Both the position numbers and the translations under genes were made by a program. Positions 5,664 through 11,406 of a stretch of 11,406 nucleotides of DNA are shown one piece after another (within the stretch, counting starts at the first letter, position 1; each line of letters starts with the position of its first letter). The notes under the pieces were generated by a model. The model was not told the origin of the DNA. It did no database searches and saw nothing but the letters and a program-made list of their open reading frames with translations. Origin of the DNA: Acidobacteriota bacterium. GTDB taxonomy: Bacteria; Actinomycetota; Acidimicrobiia; Acidimicrobiales; SHLQ01. The stretch lies in assembly GCA_022562835.1 (NCBI GenBank), contig JADFOM010000054.1:1-11406 (forward strand), written 5' to 3'.

Positions 5664-6827
5664 ATGGAAGTAACACTGAGCGACGATCAGGAATTCTTCC
5701 GTGAAACGACGCTTCGGTTTCTCACCGACAAGTCCGAGCCGGACTCGTTGCGAAGTCTTCAAGCTGACGCCCACGGGTTCGATCGCGAATACTGGCGACA
5801 GGGGGCTGAACTGGGCTGGACCTCGCTGCTCATCTCCGAGGACCACGGCGGCGGCAGCATTAGCGGCAGCGGCGTCGTGGACATGTCGATCGTCGCCGAC
5901 GCGTTCGGACGCCATGCGGCTTCTGGCCCGTTGATCTCGACCAACGTCGTCGCTGCCGCCATCGACAAAACCGGAAGTGAAGCACAGGTCGCGGACAATC
6001 TCGACGGATTTATCTCCGGAGAGCGGATCGGCGCGTGGTGTTTGAGCGAACCGGCTCCCAACGATGGGCTTGGTGCCGTCACGAGTTCGGCTCTAACGGC
6101 GACCGCCGACGATGGCAACTATCGGCTATCGGGCGTCAAGGGTCCGGTGGAGGCCGGCGCCCAAGCTGACGTGTTGCTCATTGTTGGCAACACCGATGGT
6201 GCCCCGACACAGTTTCTCGTCGATCCCACGACCGACGGCGTCACGATCCGGCCGCTCGAAAGCGTCGACATGTCGCGCCGTTTCGCGGCGATCGAGTTCG
6301 ACGACGTAGTGGTTGGTTCTGATGCGGTGCTCGGCGAGGTAGGTGGAGCACGCGGCGCCATTGAGCGGCAACTCCACATCGCTTGCATGATGCAGGTCGC
6401 GGAGATGGTCGGCGCCGCCGAGCGAGTCTTTGACATGACGGTTGAGTGGGCGTTCGATCGATACTCCTTCGGCCGTCCGCTTGCGAGTTATCAGGAACTC
6501 AAACACCGTTTTGCTGACATGAAGATGTGGCTCGAGGCCAGCCATGCCCTAGGCACTGCTCTCGCGAGCGAGCTCGGTGCGGACAGTCCCTCGACGGCGG
6601 AGACTGCGAGCGTCGCGAAGGCGTATTGCGGGCACTATCTGGGCGAGCTGATGCAGGACTGCGTGCAGATGCACGGAGGAATCGGACTCACTTCCGAGCA
6701 TGACCTGCATCTCTATTTCCGGCGTGTCGCCGCCAACCGGGCAACATACGGAACGGCGGCGGATCATCGACGCCGTATCGCAGCGGGCCGACTCGAACCC
6801 GGCACCGAATCTGAGATGGCGGCCTGA
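5664..6827 (+). CDS. Acyl-CoA dehydrogenase family protein, probable non-catalytic/FAD-site partner subunit
   Basis: This 387-residue protein has the acyl-CoA dehydrogenase fold: N-terminal helical domain (M-E-V-T-L-S-D-D-Q-E-F-F onward), middle beta domain (about 125-230) and C-terminal helical domain. The FAD-contact motif R266-Y-S-F-G270 and M336-H-G-G-I-G341 are present. The catalytic Glu of MCAD-type enzymes (in Y-E-G-T) is replaced: the aligned segment is A-T-Y362-G-T. The alternative Glu of isovaleryl-CoA-dehydrogenase-type enzymes also seems absent, the aligned position falling on Ala in L-H-I-A-C-M-M. It therefore may not act alone. I chose ATG 5664 because the family N-terminus begins there and CGGGAG precedes it by 10 nt; the in-frame GTG at 5622 adds unrelated residues and lies in the inverted-repeat loop. 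The stop overlaps the next ACAD start (TGATG), implying coupled synthesis, as for the mycobacterial alpha2beta2 FadE pairs. Confidence 0.88.
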   Translation: MEVTLSDDQEFFRETTLRFLTDKSEPDSLRSLQADAHGFDREYWRQGAELGWTSLLISEDHGGGSISGSGVVDMSIVADAFGRHAASGPLISTNVVAAAIDKTGSEAQVADNLDGFISGERIGAWCLSEPAPNDGLGAVTSSALTATADDGNYRLSGVKGPVEAGAQADVLLIVGNTDGAPTQFLVDPTTDGVTIRPLESVDMSRRFAAIEFDDVVVGSDAVLGEVGGARGAIERQLHIACMMQVAEMVGAAERVFDMTVEWAFDRYSFGRPLASYQELKHRFADMKMWLEASHALGTALASELGADSPSTAETASVAKAYCGHYLGELMQDCVQMHGGIGLTSEHDLHLYFRRVAANRATYGTAADHRRRIAAGRLEPGTESEMAA

Positions 6828-8086
6828 TGAGCGAAGTCGAATCCGTAGAGTCATTCGCCGAGCGATCCCGCTTATGGCTGGCTGACTCCATGCCACGTGT
6901 TGACCCGGATGCATACATCCACGGTCTGGGTTCAGATGAGGCCGAGCTCGCTTTCGTCGACCGTCAACGTCAGCTGCAGCGCGTGTTGTTCGACGGAGGT
7001 TTTGCAGGGATCTGCTTTCCAGCCGAGTACGGCGGGCAGGGGCTCTCCGCTGCACATCAGAATGTGTTCAACATCGAGTGTGTCGGCTATCAGATGCCAG
7101 CACTGATCAACGTCCCCACGTTCGTGCCTTGTGGTGCGGTGTTGTTGGAGTTCGGGACAGAGGAACAGAAACAGAAACACATCCCGTCGATGCTCAAAGG
7201 AGAGAAGTTGTGGATGCAGTTTCTGTCCGAACCTAGCGGTGGCTCCGACGTGGCTGGCGCCTTGACCACCGCTGTGCGCGACGGTGAGGAATGGTTGCTC
7301 AACGGGTCCAAGGTATGGACCACCGGAGCATGGTGGTCCGATATGGGACTTTGCCTGGTGCGTACAAACTGGGACGTGCCCAAGCACAGGGGCCTTAGCG
7401 TCTTCATCATCGATATTGCCGACCCGAACATAGATGTGCAGCGCATCGAGATGCTCAACGGCAGCCGAGAGTTTTGTCAAGAGTTCCTCACCGACGTTCG
7501 TGTGCCCGATAGCGATCGGGTTGGCGAGGTCGACGACGGTTGGACAGTCGGTCGTCGCTGGATGTTCCATGAGCGCAATGCGATGGGTGGCGGATCGCCC
7601 CTCGTCAGCGGTCCCGGGGTGGGCCACGGTGGGGCCGGTAGCGGCGTCGATCCCAGTCTTGTGATCACCGAGGCGATGGGCCGGACCGACGATCCTGTCG
7701 CCCTCGACCTGATCGGTGAGTCGCTCATGTTGCGGCGTGCGGCGACTGAACTCACCAAGCGGGTTGGCGAGGGCATGGCCAGCGGAGCGGTCTCGGACAC
7801 CTCCGCCGCAATCACACGTCTGATGAACGGTGTCGTGATGGCGCGCAACTGGACGATTCACGCCGAGCTAGCCGGGTCTGCCGCTGTGGCGTGGGAGTCG
7901 GAGGGACCGTTGGACGGCGTCGGTGTCAATTACCTAATGCGCCAGTCCAACAGCATCGCTGGCGGAACGGTCGAGATGGCTCGCAACAATATTTCCGAAC
8001 GAGTGCTCGGCATGCCTCGCGAGCGGACCCTCGACAAGGACGTGGCGTTTCGCGACGTGCCCAAGGGACCGCCAGCGTCGCGCTGA
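6827..8086 (+). CDS. Acyl-CoA dehydrogenase family protein, probable catalytic subunit of a pair
   Basis: This 419-residue acyl-CoA dehydrogenase starts inside the stop of the preceding ACAD gene (ATGA overlap). The family pattern is clear: F-A-G-I-C-F-P-A-E-Y-G-G-Q-G-L near residue 60, a middle-domain motif Q-F-L-S-E-P-S-G-G-S-D-V-A-G and W-L-L-N-G-S-K-V-W-T-T-G-A, and a C-terminal S-I-A-G379-G-T-V-E383-M-A-R-N-N-I-S-E-R-V-L-G-M-P-R-E. E249 in M-F-H-E-R aligns with the catalytic base of isovaleryl-CoA dehydrogenase and, as I recall, with E247 of mycobacterial ChsE4 (FadE26). The R-x-x-F-G motif present in the partner is missing here. A Gly-rich loop at about residues 255-280 is an insertion typical of FadE26-like proteins. 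The likely role is alpha,beta-desaturation of an acyl-CoA, with electrons passed to electron-transfer flavoprotein. Substrate unknown; steroid or branched/alicyclic CoA esters are plausible by analogy only. Confidence 0.9.
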   Translation: MSEVESVESFAERSRLWLADSMPRVDPDAYIHGLGSDEAELAFVDRQRQLQRVLFDGGFAGICFPAEYGGQGLSAAHQNVFNIECVGYQMPALINVPTFVPCGAVLLEFGTEEQKQKHIPSMLKGEKLWMQFLSEPSGGSDVAGALTTAVRDGEEWLLNGSKVWTTGAWWSDMGLCLVRTNWDVPKHRGLSVFIIDIADPNIDVQRIEMLNGSREFCQEFLTDVRVPDSDRVGEVDDGWTVGRRWMFHERNAMGGGSPLVSGPGVGHGGAGSGVDPSLVITEAMGRTDDPVALDLIGESLMLRRAATELTKRVGEGMASGAVSDTSAAITRLMNGVVMARNWTIHAELAGSAAVAWESEGPLDGVGVNYLMRQSNSIAGGTVEMARNNISERVLGMPRERTLDKDVAFRDVPKGPPASR

Positions 8087-8108
8087 CGCCCACCCTCCTG
8101 AATTCTGT

Positions 8109-8150
8109 GGTCGTTTACCCACCTCCGAGGTGGATAAACGACCAAATTTT
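8109..8150. terminator. Strong hairpin, probable terminator between convergent genes
   Basis: Arms GGTCGTTTACCCACCT (8109-8124) and AGGTGGATAAACGACC (8128-8143) form a 16-bp stem with one C-A mismatch and a 3-nt CCG loop, followed on the plus strand by AAATTTT. It lies 22 bp after the ACAD stop and ends 5 bp before the stop of the minus-strand amidohydrolase. It is best placed to end ACAD-operon transcripts; on the minus strand no T-run follows, so termination in that direction would be weaker. Confidence 0.75.
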
Positions 8151-9354
8151 AGACTTTGACGTGGTTGTCGATGCCCATGAGCGTGGCGAGGTTGCCGCCC
8201 ATAATTTTGGCCTTGTCGGCTTCGCTGAACTCGTCGAGTTCGTCGACGAAACTGAGCGGATCGGCTAGGCCTTCTGGATGGGGGAAGTCAGAACCGAACA
8301 GGACATTGTCGACTCCAATCAGATCCGCCAGACCCTTGGGGTCGTCCTCATGGAACGGATGTACGAAGATGCAGCGCTTAAAGACCTCAACAGGGTCCTC
8401 TTCAAACTCGTGCGGGCTGAACCGGTAGCCACCCTCCATGCGCGAGATCAAAGGCCTTACCCAGCCCGACCCGTTTTCGACCGGAGCGATGCGGATCTTG
8501 GGGAAGCGCGTCAGCATGCCGTGGCCGATCGCCGACGAGATGGTGTCGTTGATCGCCCGGCCACCAGCGCCACAGATCGCCTGGAAACCGGAACCGCCCT
8601 CGAATGGGGTGAACTCGTCGCGGATGCCTTCCCACTCGTTGGTGTAGCGGGTGTATCCACTGTCGCTGGCATGCATGCCGACGAGGATGTCGGCGTCTTG
8701 CACGGCCTTCCAGAAGGGGTCGAACTCGGGAAGTGCGAAGCTGCGAGGGCCGCCGAAACCCGGCACCGGCGCCGGGCGGATGAGGATAACTTTCGCGCCG
8801 CGGTCGAGCACCCATTCGAGCTCTTCGATCGCCTTCTCGACGATCGGCAGGGTTATGACCGGCGTGGCGAAGATGCGGTCCTCGAAGTTGAAAGTCCAAG
8901 TCTCGTGCATCCATTCGTTCAGCGCGTGCACGACCGCGTGGGTGGCGACTGGATCGTCGCTCATCCTCTCCTCGATCAGGCTGGCGAGGGTCGGCCACAT
9001 CAACGATCGATCGATGCCCAATTCGTCCATTAGCTCGACACGTGGACCGGGTTCACGAAATGCGGGTGGTGCGACTATCGCCTTACCCATGAGTTCGCGG
9101 CGGGTTTTGCCGTCGGGGTTGCCGACCTTGAAGTACTCCTCCTGCGCGCCGGGTGCCGCGACCTTGGTGAACGTCGGGTTCGGGATGTACTCGCTGATCC
9201 GCCCTTTGATCGCGATCTTTGTGCGACCATCGAGCTCGACGTAACGAACCACACCCTTGTACTCGTCGGGGAGGAACTTTGTGAGCGCTTCCTCGGTCTC
9301 GTACATGTGGTTGTCGACATCGAAGACCGGATAGTCGAGTTCATGTGACGGCAT
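8149..9354 (-). CDS. Amidohydrolase-2-family metal-dependent hydrolase or decarboxylase
   Basis: This 401-residue predicted TIM-barrel enzyme belongs to the amidohydrolase-2 family (PF04909, related to ACMSD and gamma-resorcylate decarboxylase). The first strand gives F-D12-V-D-N-H16-M-Y-E, a D-x-D-x-H variant of the usual H-x-H metal motif. G-M-H228-A-S-D-S-G supplies a mid-barrel His, and L-F-G-S-D356-F-P-H-P-E-G the C-terminal Asp, with two further His in F-V-H-P-F-H. No signal peptide is present, so it is cytosolic. ATG 9354 was chosen because M-P-S-H-E-L-D-Y-P-V-F-D directly precedes the barrel and minus-strand AGAGG lies 5 nt upstream; the longer frame to 9444 adds 30 residues without family likeness. 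It is convergent with the ACAD pair and divergent from the SDR gene. Hydrolysis or non-oxidative decarboxylation of a ring-derived acid is conceivable, but the substrate is unknown. Confidence 0.88.
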   Translation of the reverse strand: MPSHELDYPVFDVDNHMYETEEALTKFLPDEYKGVVRYVELDGRTKIAIKGRISEYIPNPTFTKVAAPGAQEEYFKVGNPDGKTRRELMGKAIVAPPAFREPGPRVELMDELGIDRSLMWPTLASLIEERMSDDPVATHAVVHALNEWMHETWTFNFEDRIFATPVITLPIVEKAIEELEWVLDRGAKVILIRPAPVPGFGGPRSFALPEFDPFWKAVQDADILVGMHASDSGYTRYTNEWEGIRDEFTPFEGGSGFQAICGAGGRAINDTISSAIGHGMLTRFPKIRIAPVENGSGWVRPLISRMEGGYRFSPHEFEEDPVEVFKRCIFVHPFHEDDPKGLADLIGVDNVLFGSDFPHPEGLADPLSFVDELDEFSEADKAKIMGGNLATLMGIDNHVKV

Positions 9355-9545
9355 GGCTACCTCTGTTTCCCCGACGTCTCGCATCGCTGACGCGAGCGTT
9401 AGATGGACGGTGCTCCAATCGTAGCCAGTTCGACTCGGTCTCATCCAACAGGGAGTCTGAACCGTAGAGATCGAGGCGGTCGCTCATCGTCTACAAGCGG
9501 ACGATCGACTTGCGCCCTCGCCTTGGTGTCCCTAGAAACGCTCAC
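9355..9545. other. Divergent intergenic region between amidohydrolase and SDR genes
   Basis: This 191-bp gap should hold both promoters. For the plus-strand SDR gene, TAGAAA at 9533-9538 lies seven bases before ATG 9546 and is a weak leaderless -10 candidate. For the minus-strand gene, TACGAT at 9418-9423 (read on the minus strand) matches 4 of 6 -10 positions. A short inverted repeat ATCGTC/GACGAT (9486-9491, 9500-9505) is present but only 6 bp. Nothing else stands out. Confidence 0.3.
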
Positions 9546-10376
9546 ATGAAGATCGACGAGAACACCAATGCAATCGTGATCGGCGGGGGAGGAGCGATTG
9601 GACGAGGCACCGCGCTCGGGTTGGCCCGGCGTGGAGCGAAGGTGGTCATTGCAGACATCGAGCTCGACAGCGCCGAGGAAGTGGCTGCAGAACTTGTCGC
9701 GAAAGGTGGCGAGGCACTCGCGGTAAGGGTCGACGCAACCGATGAGTCATCGATCGTCGCGTTGGCAGATCGTGCCGAGGTGGCGTTCGGCGAGATCACC
9801 TTGTTGTCGAACAACGTCGGCGTGGTCGTCGTCGAGCGAGTCCTCGACGCAGACGATGCAATGTGGGGTTGGGCGATCGAGTTCAACCTGATGTCGATCG
9901 TGCGTTGCTGTCGAGTCATCGCGCCACGTATGTGCGCGCACGGACGCGCTGGACATGTTGTGAACACCGCGTCGATGGCGGGGCTGTGGGCATCCAAACC
10001 TGAGGAGGTTGGGGGTGTCAATCTCGGCTTGTACACGGCGACCAAGTACGCCGTTGTCGGCTACACCGAAACGCTGCGTGGTGAACTGGCTGATCACAAC
10101 ATTGGTGTCTCGGTGCTCTGTCCTGGCACGGTCGACTCCGACCTGATGGCAACGTCGCTGCGCAACCGCCCCGAACGCTACGGAGGTCCGGAGGTGATCG
10201 GGCAGACGAAAGGGATGGTGCCCCATGCGATGAGCTCAGATGAGGTCGGCGCCTACGTTCTTGCGGGTATCGAGGCGAATCGAATGCACATCCTCACACA
10301 TCAGATCGGCCGCAAGTTCGTCGATCAGCGCTACGAAACCGTCACCAAGGACTTCGATTTCTATGCTGAGCTTTGA
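9546..10376 (+). CDS. Short-chain dehydrogenase/reductase (classical SDR family)
   Basis: This 276-residue NAD(P)-dependent oxidoreductase probably acts on a hydroxyl/keto group. The cofactor motif is G13-G-G-G-A-I-G-R-G21, a variant of T-G-x3-G-x-G in which Gly replaces Thr. D37 at the end of the second strand (V-V-I-A-D) suggests NAD rather than NADP. N89-N-V-G92 replaces the common N-N-A-G. The catalytic set is N114 (E-F-N-L-M-S), S143 (N-T-A-S-M-A-G), Y163 and K167 (Y-T-A-T-K). Ser and Tyr are 20 residues apart rather than the usual 13, owing to an insert around W-A-S-K-P-E-E-V-G-G. ATG 9546 starts just before the first beta strand; the in-frame upstream start at 9510 adds 12 unrelated residues. 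No clear Shine-Dalgarno sequence is present. Length is normal for the family. Substrate unknown. Confidence 0.9.
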   Translation: MKIDENTNAIVIGGGGAIGRGTALGLARRGAKVVIADIELDSAEEVAAELVAKGGEALAVRVDATDESSIVALADRAEVAFGEITLLSNNVGVVVVERVLDADDAMWGWAIEFNLMSIVRCCRVIAPRMCAHGRAGHVVNTASMAGLWASKPEEVGGVNLGLYTATKYAVVGYTETLRGELADHNIGVSVLCPGTVDSDLMATSLRNRPERYGGPEVIGQTKGMVPHAMSSDEVGAYVLAGIEANRMHILTHQIGRKFVDQRYETVTKDFDFYAEL

Positions 10377-10388
10377 GAGGTCGGGCAG

Positions 10389-10463
10389 CGCGATTTCGCG
10401 GTGTCAGACACCCGGCGCAGCGCCGGTCTGGTGATGGATTCTTTGCGCTGGGTGTCTGACCCC
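10389..10463. repeat. REP-like composite palindrome (GGTGTCAGAC core) downstream of the SDR gene
   Basis: Nested dyads are packed in 75 bp. CGCGA-TT-TCGCG occupies 10389-10400, GGTGTC-A-GACACC occupies 10400-10412, and CGGCGC-A-GCGCCG occupies 10413-10425. A larger inverted repeat pairs GGTGTCAGACACCCGGCGCA (10400-10419) with TGCGCTGGGTGTCTGACCCC (10444-10463), with 18 of 20 positions complementary around a 24-nt loop. The core GGTGTC-N-GAC recurs at 10972 and 11007. The structure resembles REP/BIME elements rather than a simple terminator; there is no T-run. Confidence 0.7.
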
Positions 10464-10497
10464 GTCAGGGTGTTGCACCCGAGACGCTCGGCATGAC

Positions 10498-10503
10498 TAG
10501 GCT
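10498..10503 (+). promoter_or_regulatory. Candidate leaderless -10 box (TAGGCT) of the small membrane protein gene
   Basis: TAGGCT fits TANNNT and ends six bases before ATG 10510, the same spacing as at 3215 and 4286. A possible -35 (TTGCAC, 10473-10478) lies 19 bp upstream and is weak. The placement just after the REP-like element means the gene probably has its own promoter. Confidence 0.4.
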
Positions 10504-10509
10504 CCGGTC

Positions 10510-10962
10510 ATGCTGATCGCCGAAATCGGATCCACCTCATACGACGTTGTTCTGTTCCTTCATATCGTCGCGATCATCATCGCTCTAGCTCCGTTGGTCG
10601 TTGACCCGATCATCGCGATGCAGTGGGCTGACGACAAGGCATCGCTACAGAAGTTCGCCGGCACGATGGCACAGAACAACCTCAAGATTCACGGCAATGC
10701 TCTCATAGTGGCCGGGCTGTTGGGTTTTGCCTTGTCGGGCATGAGCGATGACGTCATCGAGATGAGCCAGACGTGGATGATCCTCGCTATTATCGCCTGG
10801 ATAGCGATGATCGGTGTGCTTCACGGGGTGCTGATCCCTGCGGGCAAGGCGTTTGCGGCCGGTGACGATGCCGCCCAGAAGAAGCTCGCCACCATTGGAC
10901 CGGTGCTGCCGCTGCTGACACTGCTGCAGGTCTACCTGATGGTCTTCAAACCCGGCCTCTAG
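10510..10962 (+). CDS. Small four-helix integral membrane protein of unknown function
   Basis: This 150-residue protein is mostly hydrophobic, with four predicted transmembrane helices at about 12-36, 60-78, 87-109 and 127-147. Polar loops lie at about 38-58 (W-A-D-D-K-A-S-L-Q-K-F) and 112-126 (G-K-A-F-A-A-G-D-D-A-A-Q-K-K). Two His fall in or near helices: H18 in L-F-L-H-I-V-A and H105 in V-L-H-G-V-L. That spacing recalls four-helix families such as DUF2269 or CopD-like proteins, where His can bind metal or haem, but I do not recognise a diagnostic motif. ATG 10510 is the only sensible start; no strong Shine-Dalgarno sequence is present and a leaderless transcript is likely. REP-like palindromes lie on both sides, the downstream one overlapping the stop codon. 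Real gene, function unassigned. Confidence 0.8.
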   Translation: MLIAEIGSTSYDVVLFLHIVAIIIALAPLVVDPIIAMQWADDKASLQKFAGTMAQNNLKIHGNALIVAGLLGFALSGMSDDVIEMSQTWMILAIIAWIAMIGVLHGVLIPAGKAFAAGDDAAQKKLATIGPVLPLLTLLQVYLMVFKPGL

Positions 10963-10995
10963 CGCGACCCCGGTGTCAGACCAAAGGGTCGCGCT
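10961..10995. repeat. REP-like hairpin, copy 1 of a 31-bp tandem repeat
   Basis: AGCGCGACCC (10961-10970) and GGGTCGCGCT (10986-10995) form a perfect 10-bp stem around a 15-nt loop that contains GGTGTCAGACC (10972-10982). The 31-bp core 10963-10993 is repeated identically at 10998-11028 after 4 bp (CTAC). The stem includes the last two bases of the upstream TAG stop codon. It could block read-through between convergent genes, although no U-tract follows. Confidence 0.8.
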
Positions 10996-10997
10996 AC

Positions 10998-11028
10998 CGC
11001 GACCCCGGTGTCAGACCAAAGGGTCGCG
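10998..11028. repeat. REP-like hairpin, copy 2 of the 31-bp tandem repeat
   Basis: This is an exact copy of 10963-10993: an 8-bp stem CGCGACCC/GGGTCGCG around a loop containing GGTGTCAGACC (11007-11017). It ends one base before the stop codon of the minus-strand thioesterase gene. The two copies fill essentially all of the 66-bp gap between the convergent genes. Confidence 0.8.
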
Positions 11029-11406
11029 TCAGCGTTCGTCGATTAGCAGTGACTTGATTGAACGGCCGAGTGAGCCGCGCTCGTCGAACAACTGACCATC
11101 GGTCTGGCCTGTGCCGTGTGCCGAGGTCCGCACGACCGAACGCTGTCCGATCCAGGGCCCGGTCGGCAGTCGGTGAATGGTCACAGATAAATCGGGGTTG
11201 ACCGACAGATATTTTTCGAAATCGAATAGGGCGCCTGCACTTGGGATCATGTCGGCGATCATCGTGAGTCGCTGCAAGTCGCTCGCTGTTTCGCCTTCGA
11301 CAAACTCGGCGTTGAGCCGAAGCCAAGAGACGGATTCTCCGGTCGTGGTTTCCTGGCGGCGAAAGCTGAAGTTGTGAACGAAGTCGACGCGGTCATTGGT
11401 GTACTG
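11029..11406 (-). CDS. Acyl-CoA-thioesterase-like protein, C-terminal part (5' end outside window)
   Basis: The minus-strand frame is open to the right edge, so 125 C-terminal residues are visible and the start lies outside the window. The sequence resembles the C-terminal hotdog domain of TesB-like/PF13622 thioesterase-family proteins, which hydrolyse acyl-CoA to acid and CoA. The visible order is an L-R-L-N-A-E-F strand, a helix with L-T-M-I-A-D-M-I-P-S-A, then N-P-D-L-S-V-T-I-H-R-L-P, G-P-W-I-G-Q-R-S, and G-Q-T-D-G-Q-L-F-D-E-R-G-S-L-G-R-S near the C terminus. The D-L-(S/T)-V-x-x-H-R and L-x-D-E-R-G-x-(L/V)-G-R patterns are characteristic of this family. The N-terminal hotdog domain is not visible. 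Its stop abuts the tandem hairpin repeat, which separates it from the convergent membrane protein gene. A role in recycling acyl-CoA from the nearby ACAD pathway is possible but not shown. Confidence 0.72.
   Translation of the reverse strand, partial: QYTNDRVDFVHNFSFRRQETTTGESVSWLRLNAEFVEGETASDLQRLTMIADMIPSAGALFDFEKYLSVNPDLSVTIHRLPTGPWIGQRSVVRTSAHGTGQTDGQLFDERGSLGRSIKSLLIDER

Noticed and set aside
6932..7861. Long open frame on the minus strand opposite the second acyl-CoA dehydrogenase
   Set aside because: The translation is His/Arg/Thr-rich with no family likeness, while the plus strand encodes conserved ACAD motifs throughout. Long antisense frames are expected at this GC content.
8278..9033. 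251-codon plus-strand frame inside the amidohydrolase gene
   Set aside because: It is the reverse-complement shadow of a well-conserved amidohydrolase; the composition is biased to Asp/Arg/Val and no motif is recognised.
9355..9444. Upstream extension of the amidohydrolase to 9444
   Set aside because: The extra 30 residues show no conservation pattern, and ATG 9354 has AGAGG 5 nt upstream and begins directly before the barrel.
9486..9505. ATCGTC/GACGAT inverted repeat as an operator
   Set aside because: Six-bp arms are expected by chance in this GC-rich sequence, and no promoter geometry supports it.
10963..11028. CRISPR-like array
   Set aside because: There are only two copies of a hairpin repeat separated by 4 bp, with no spacer-sized unique sequence and no cas genes.

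Overview
The window looks like chromosomal DNA of a high-GC actinobacterium. GTG and TTG starts are frequent, TANNNT boxes sit six bases before several start codons (a leaderless-mRNA pattern), and the paired acyl-CoA dehydrogenases and actinobacterial-type oxidoreductases and amidohydrolase fit lineages such as Acidimicrobiia or Mycobacteriales. The lineage is an inference; there is no rRNA or other marker gene here.

Layout. (1) 1-2643, plus strand: the tail of a Gfo/Idh/MocA-type dehydrogenase is translationally coupled to a 692-residue GMC flavoprotein that carries an extra N-terminal domain and a Cys cluster. (2) 2653-3166, minus strand: a SoxR-type [2Fe-2S] MerR regulator, convergent with the GMC gene, with a clear SoxR-like operator next to its own -10 box. 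(3) 3227-4288: a Ca2+/Na+-antiporter-like CaCA membrane protein. (4) 4298-5559: a zinc-dependent MDR alcohol dehydrogenase with a TTG start that overlaps the stop of a possible 12-codon leader ORF. (5) 5594-8086: an inverted repeat followed by two overlapping acyl-CoA dehydrogenase genes with complementary motifs, probably a heteromeric enzyme. (6) 8109-9354: a strong hairpin and a convergent amidohydrolase-2 gene. (7) 9546-10376: an SDR oxidoreductase, divergent from the amidohydrolase. (8) 10389-11028: a small four-helix membrane protein bracketed by REP-like palindromes that share the core GGTGTCAGAC; two identical 31-bp hairpins fill the gap to the last gene. (9) 11029-11406, minus strand: the C-terminal part of an acyl-CoA-thioesterase-like protein that runs off the window.

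Together, most genes are redox or CoA-ester enzymes (GMC oxidase/dehydrogenase, ADH, SDR, ACAD pair, amidohydrolase, thioesterase). This suits an accessory catabolic neighbourhood for a lipid, alicyclic or steroid/terpenoid-like compound, but no gene fixes the substrate. I see no mobile-element gene, tRNA, rRNA or CRISPR array. The points most worth a second look are the REP-like palindromes, the ACAD pair, the SoxR operator with its start correction, and the leaderless/leader-peptide arrangement before the ADH gene.
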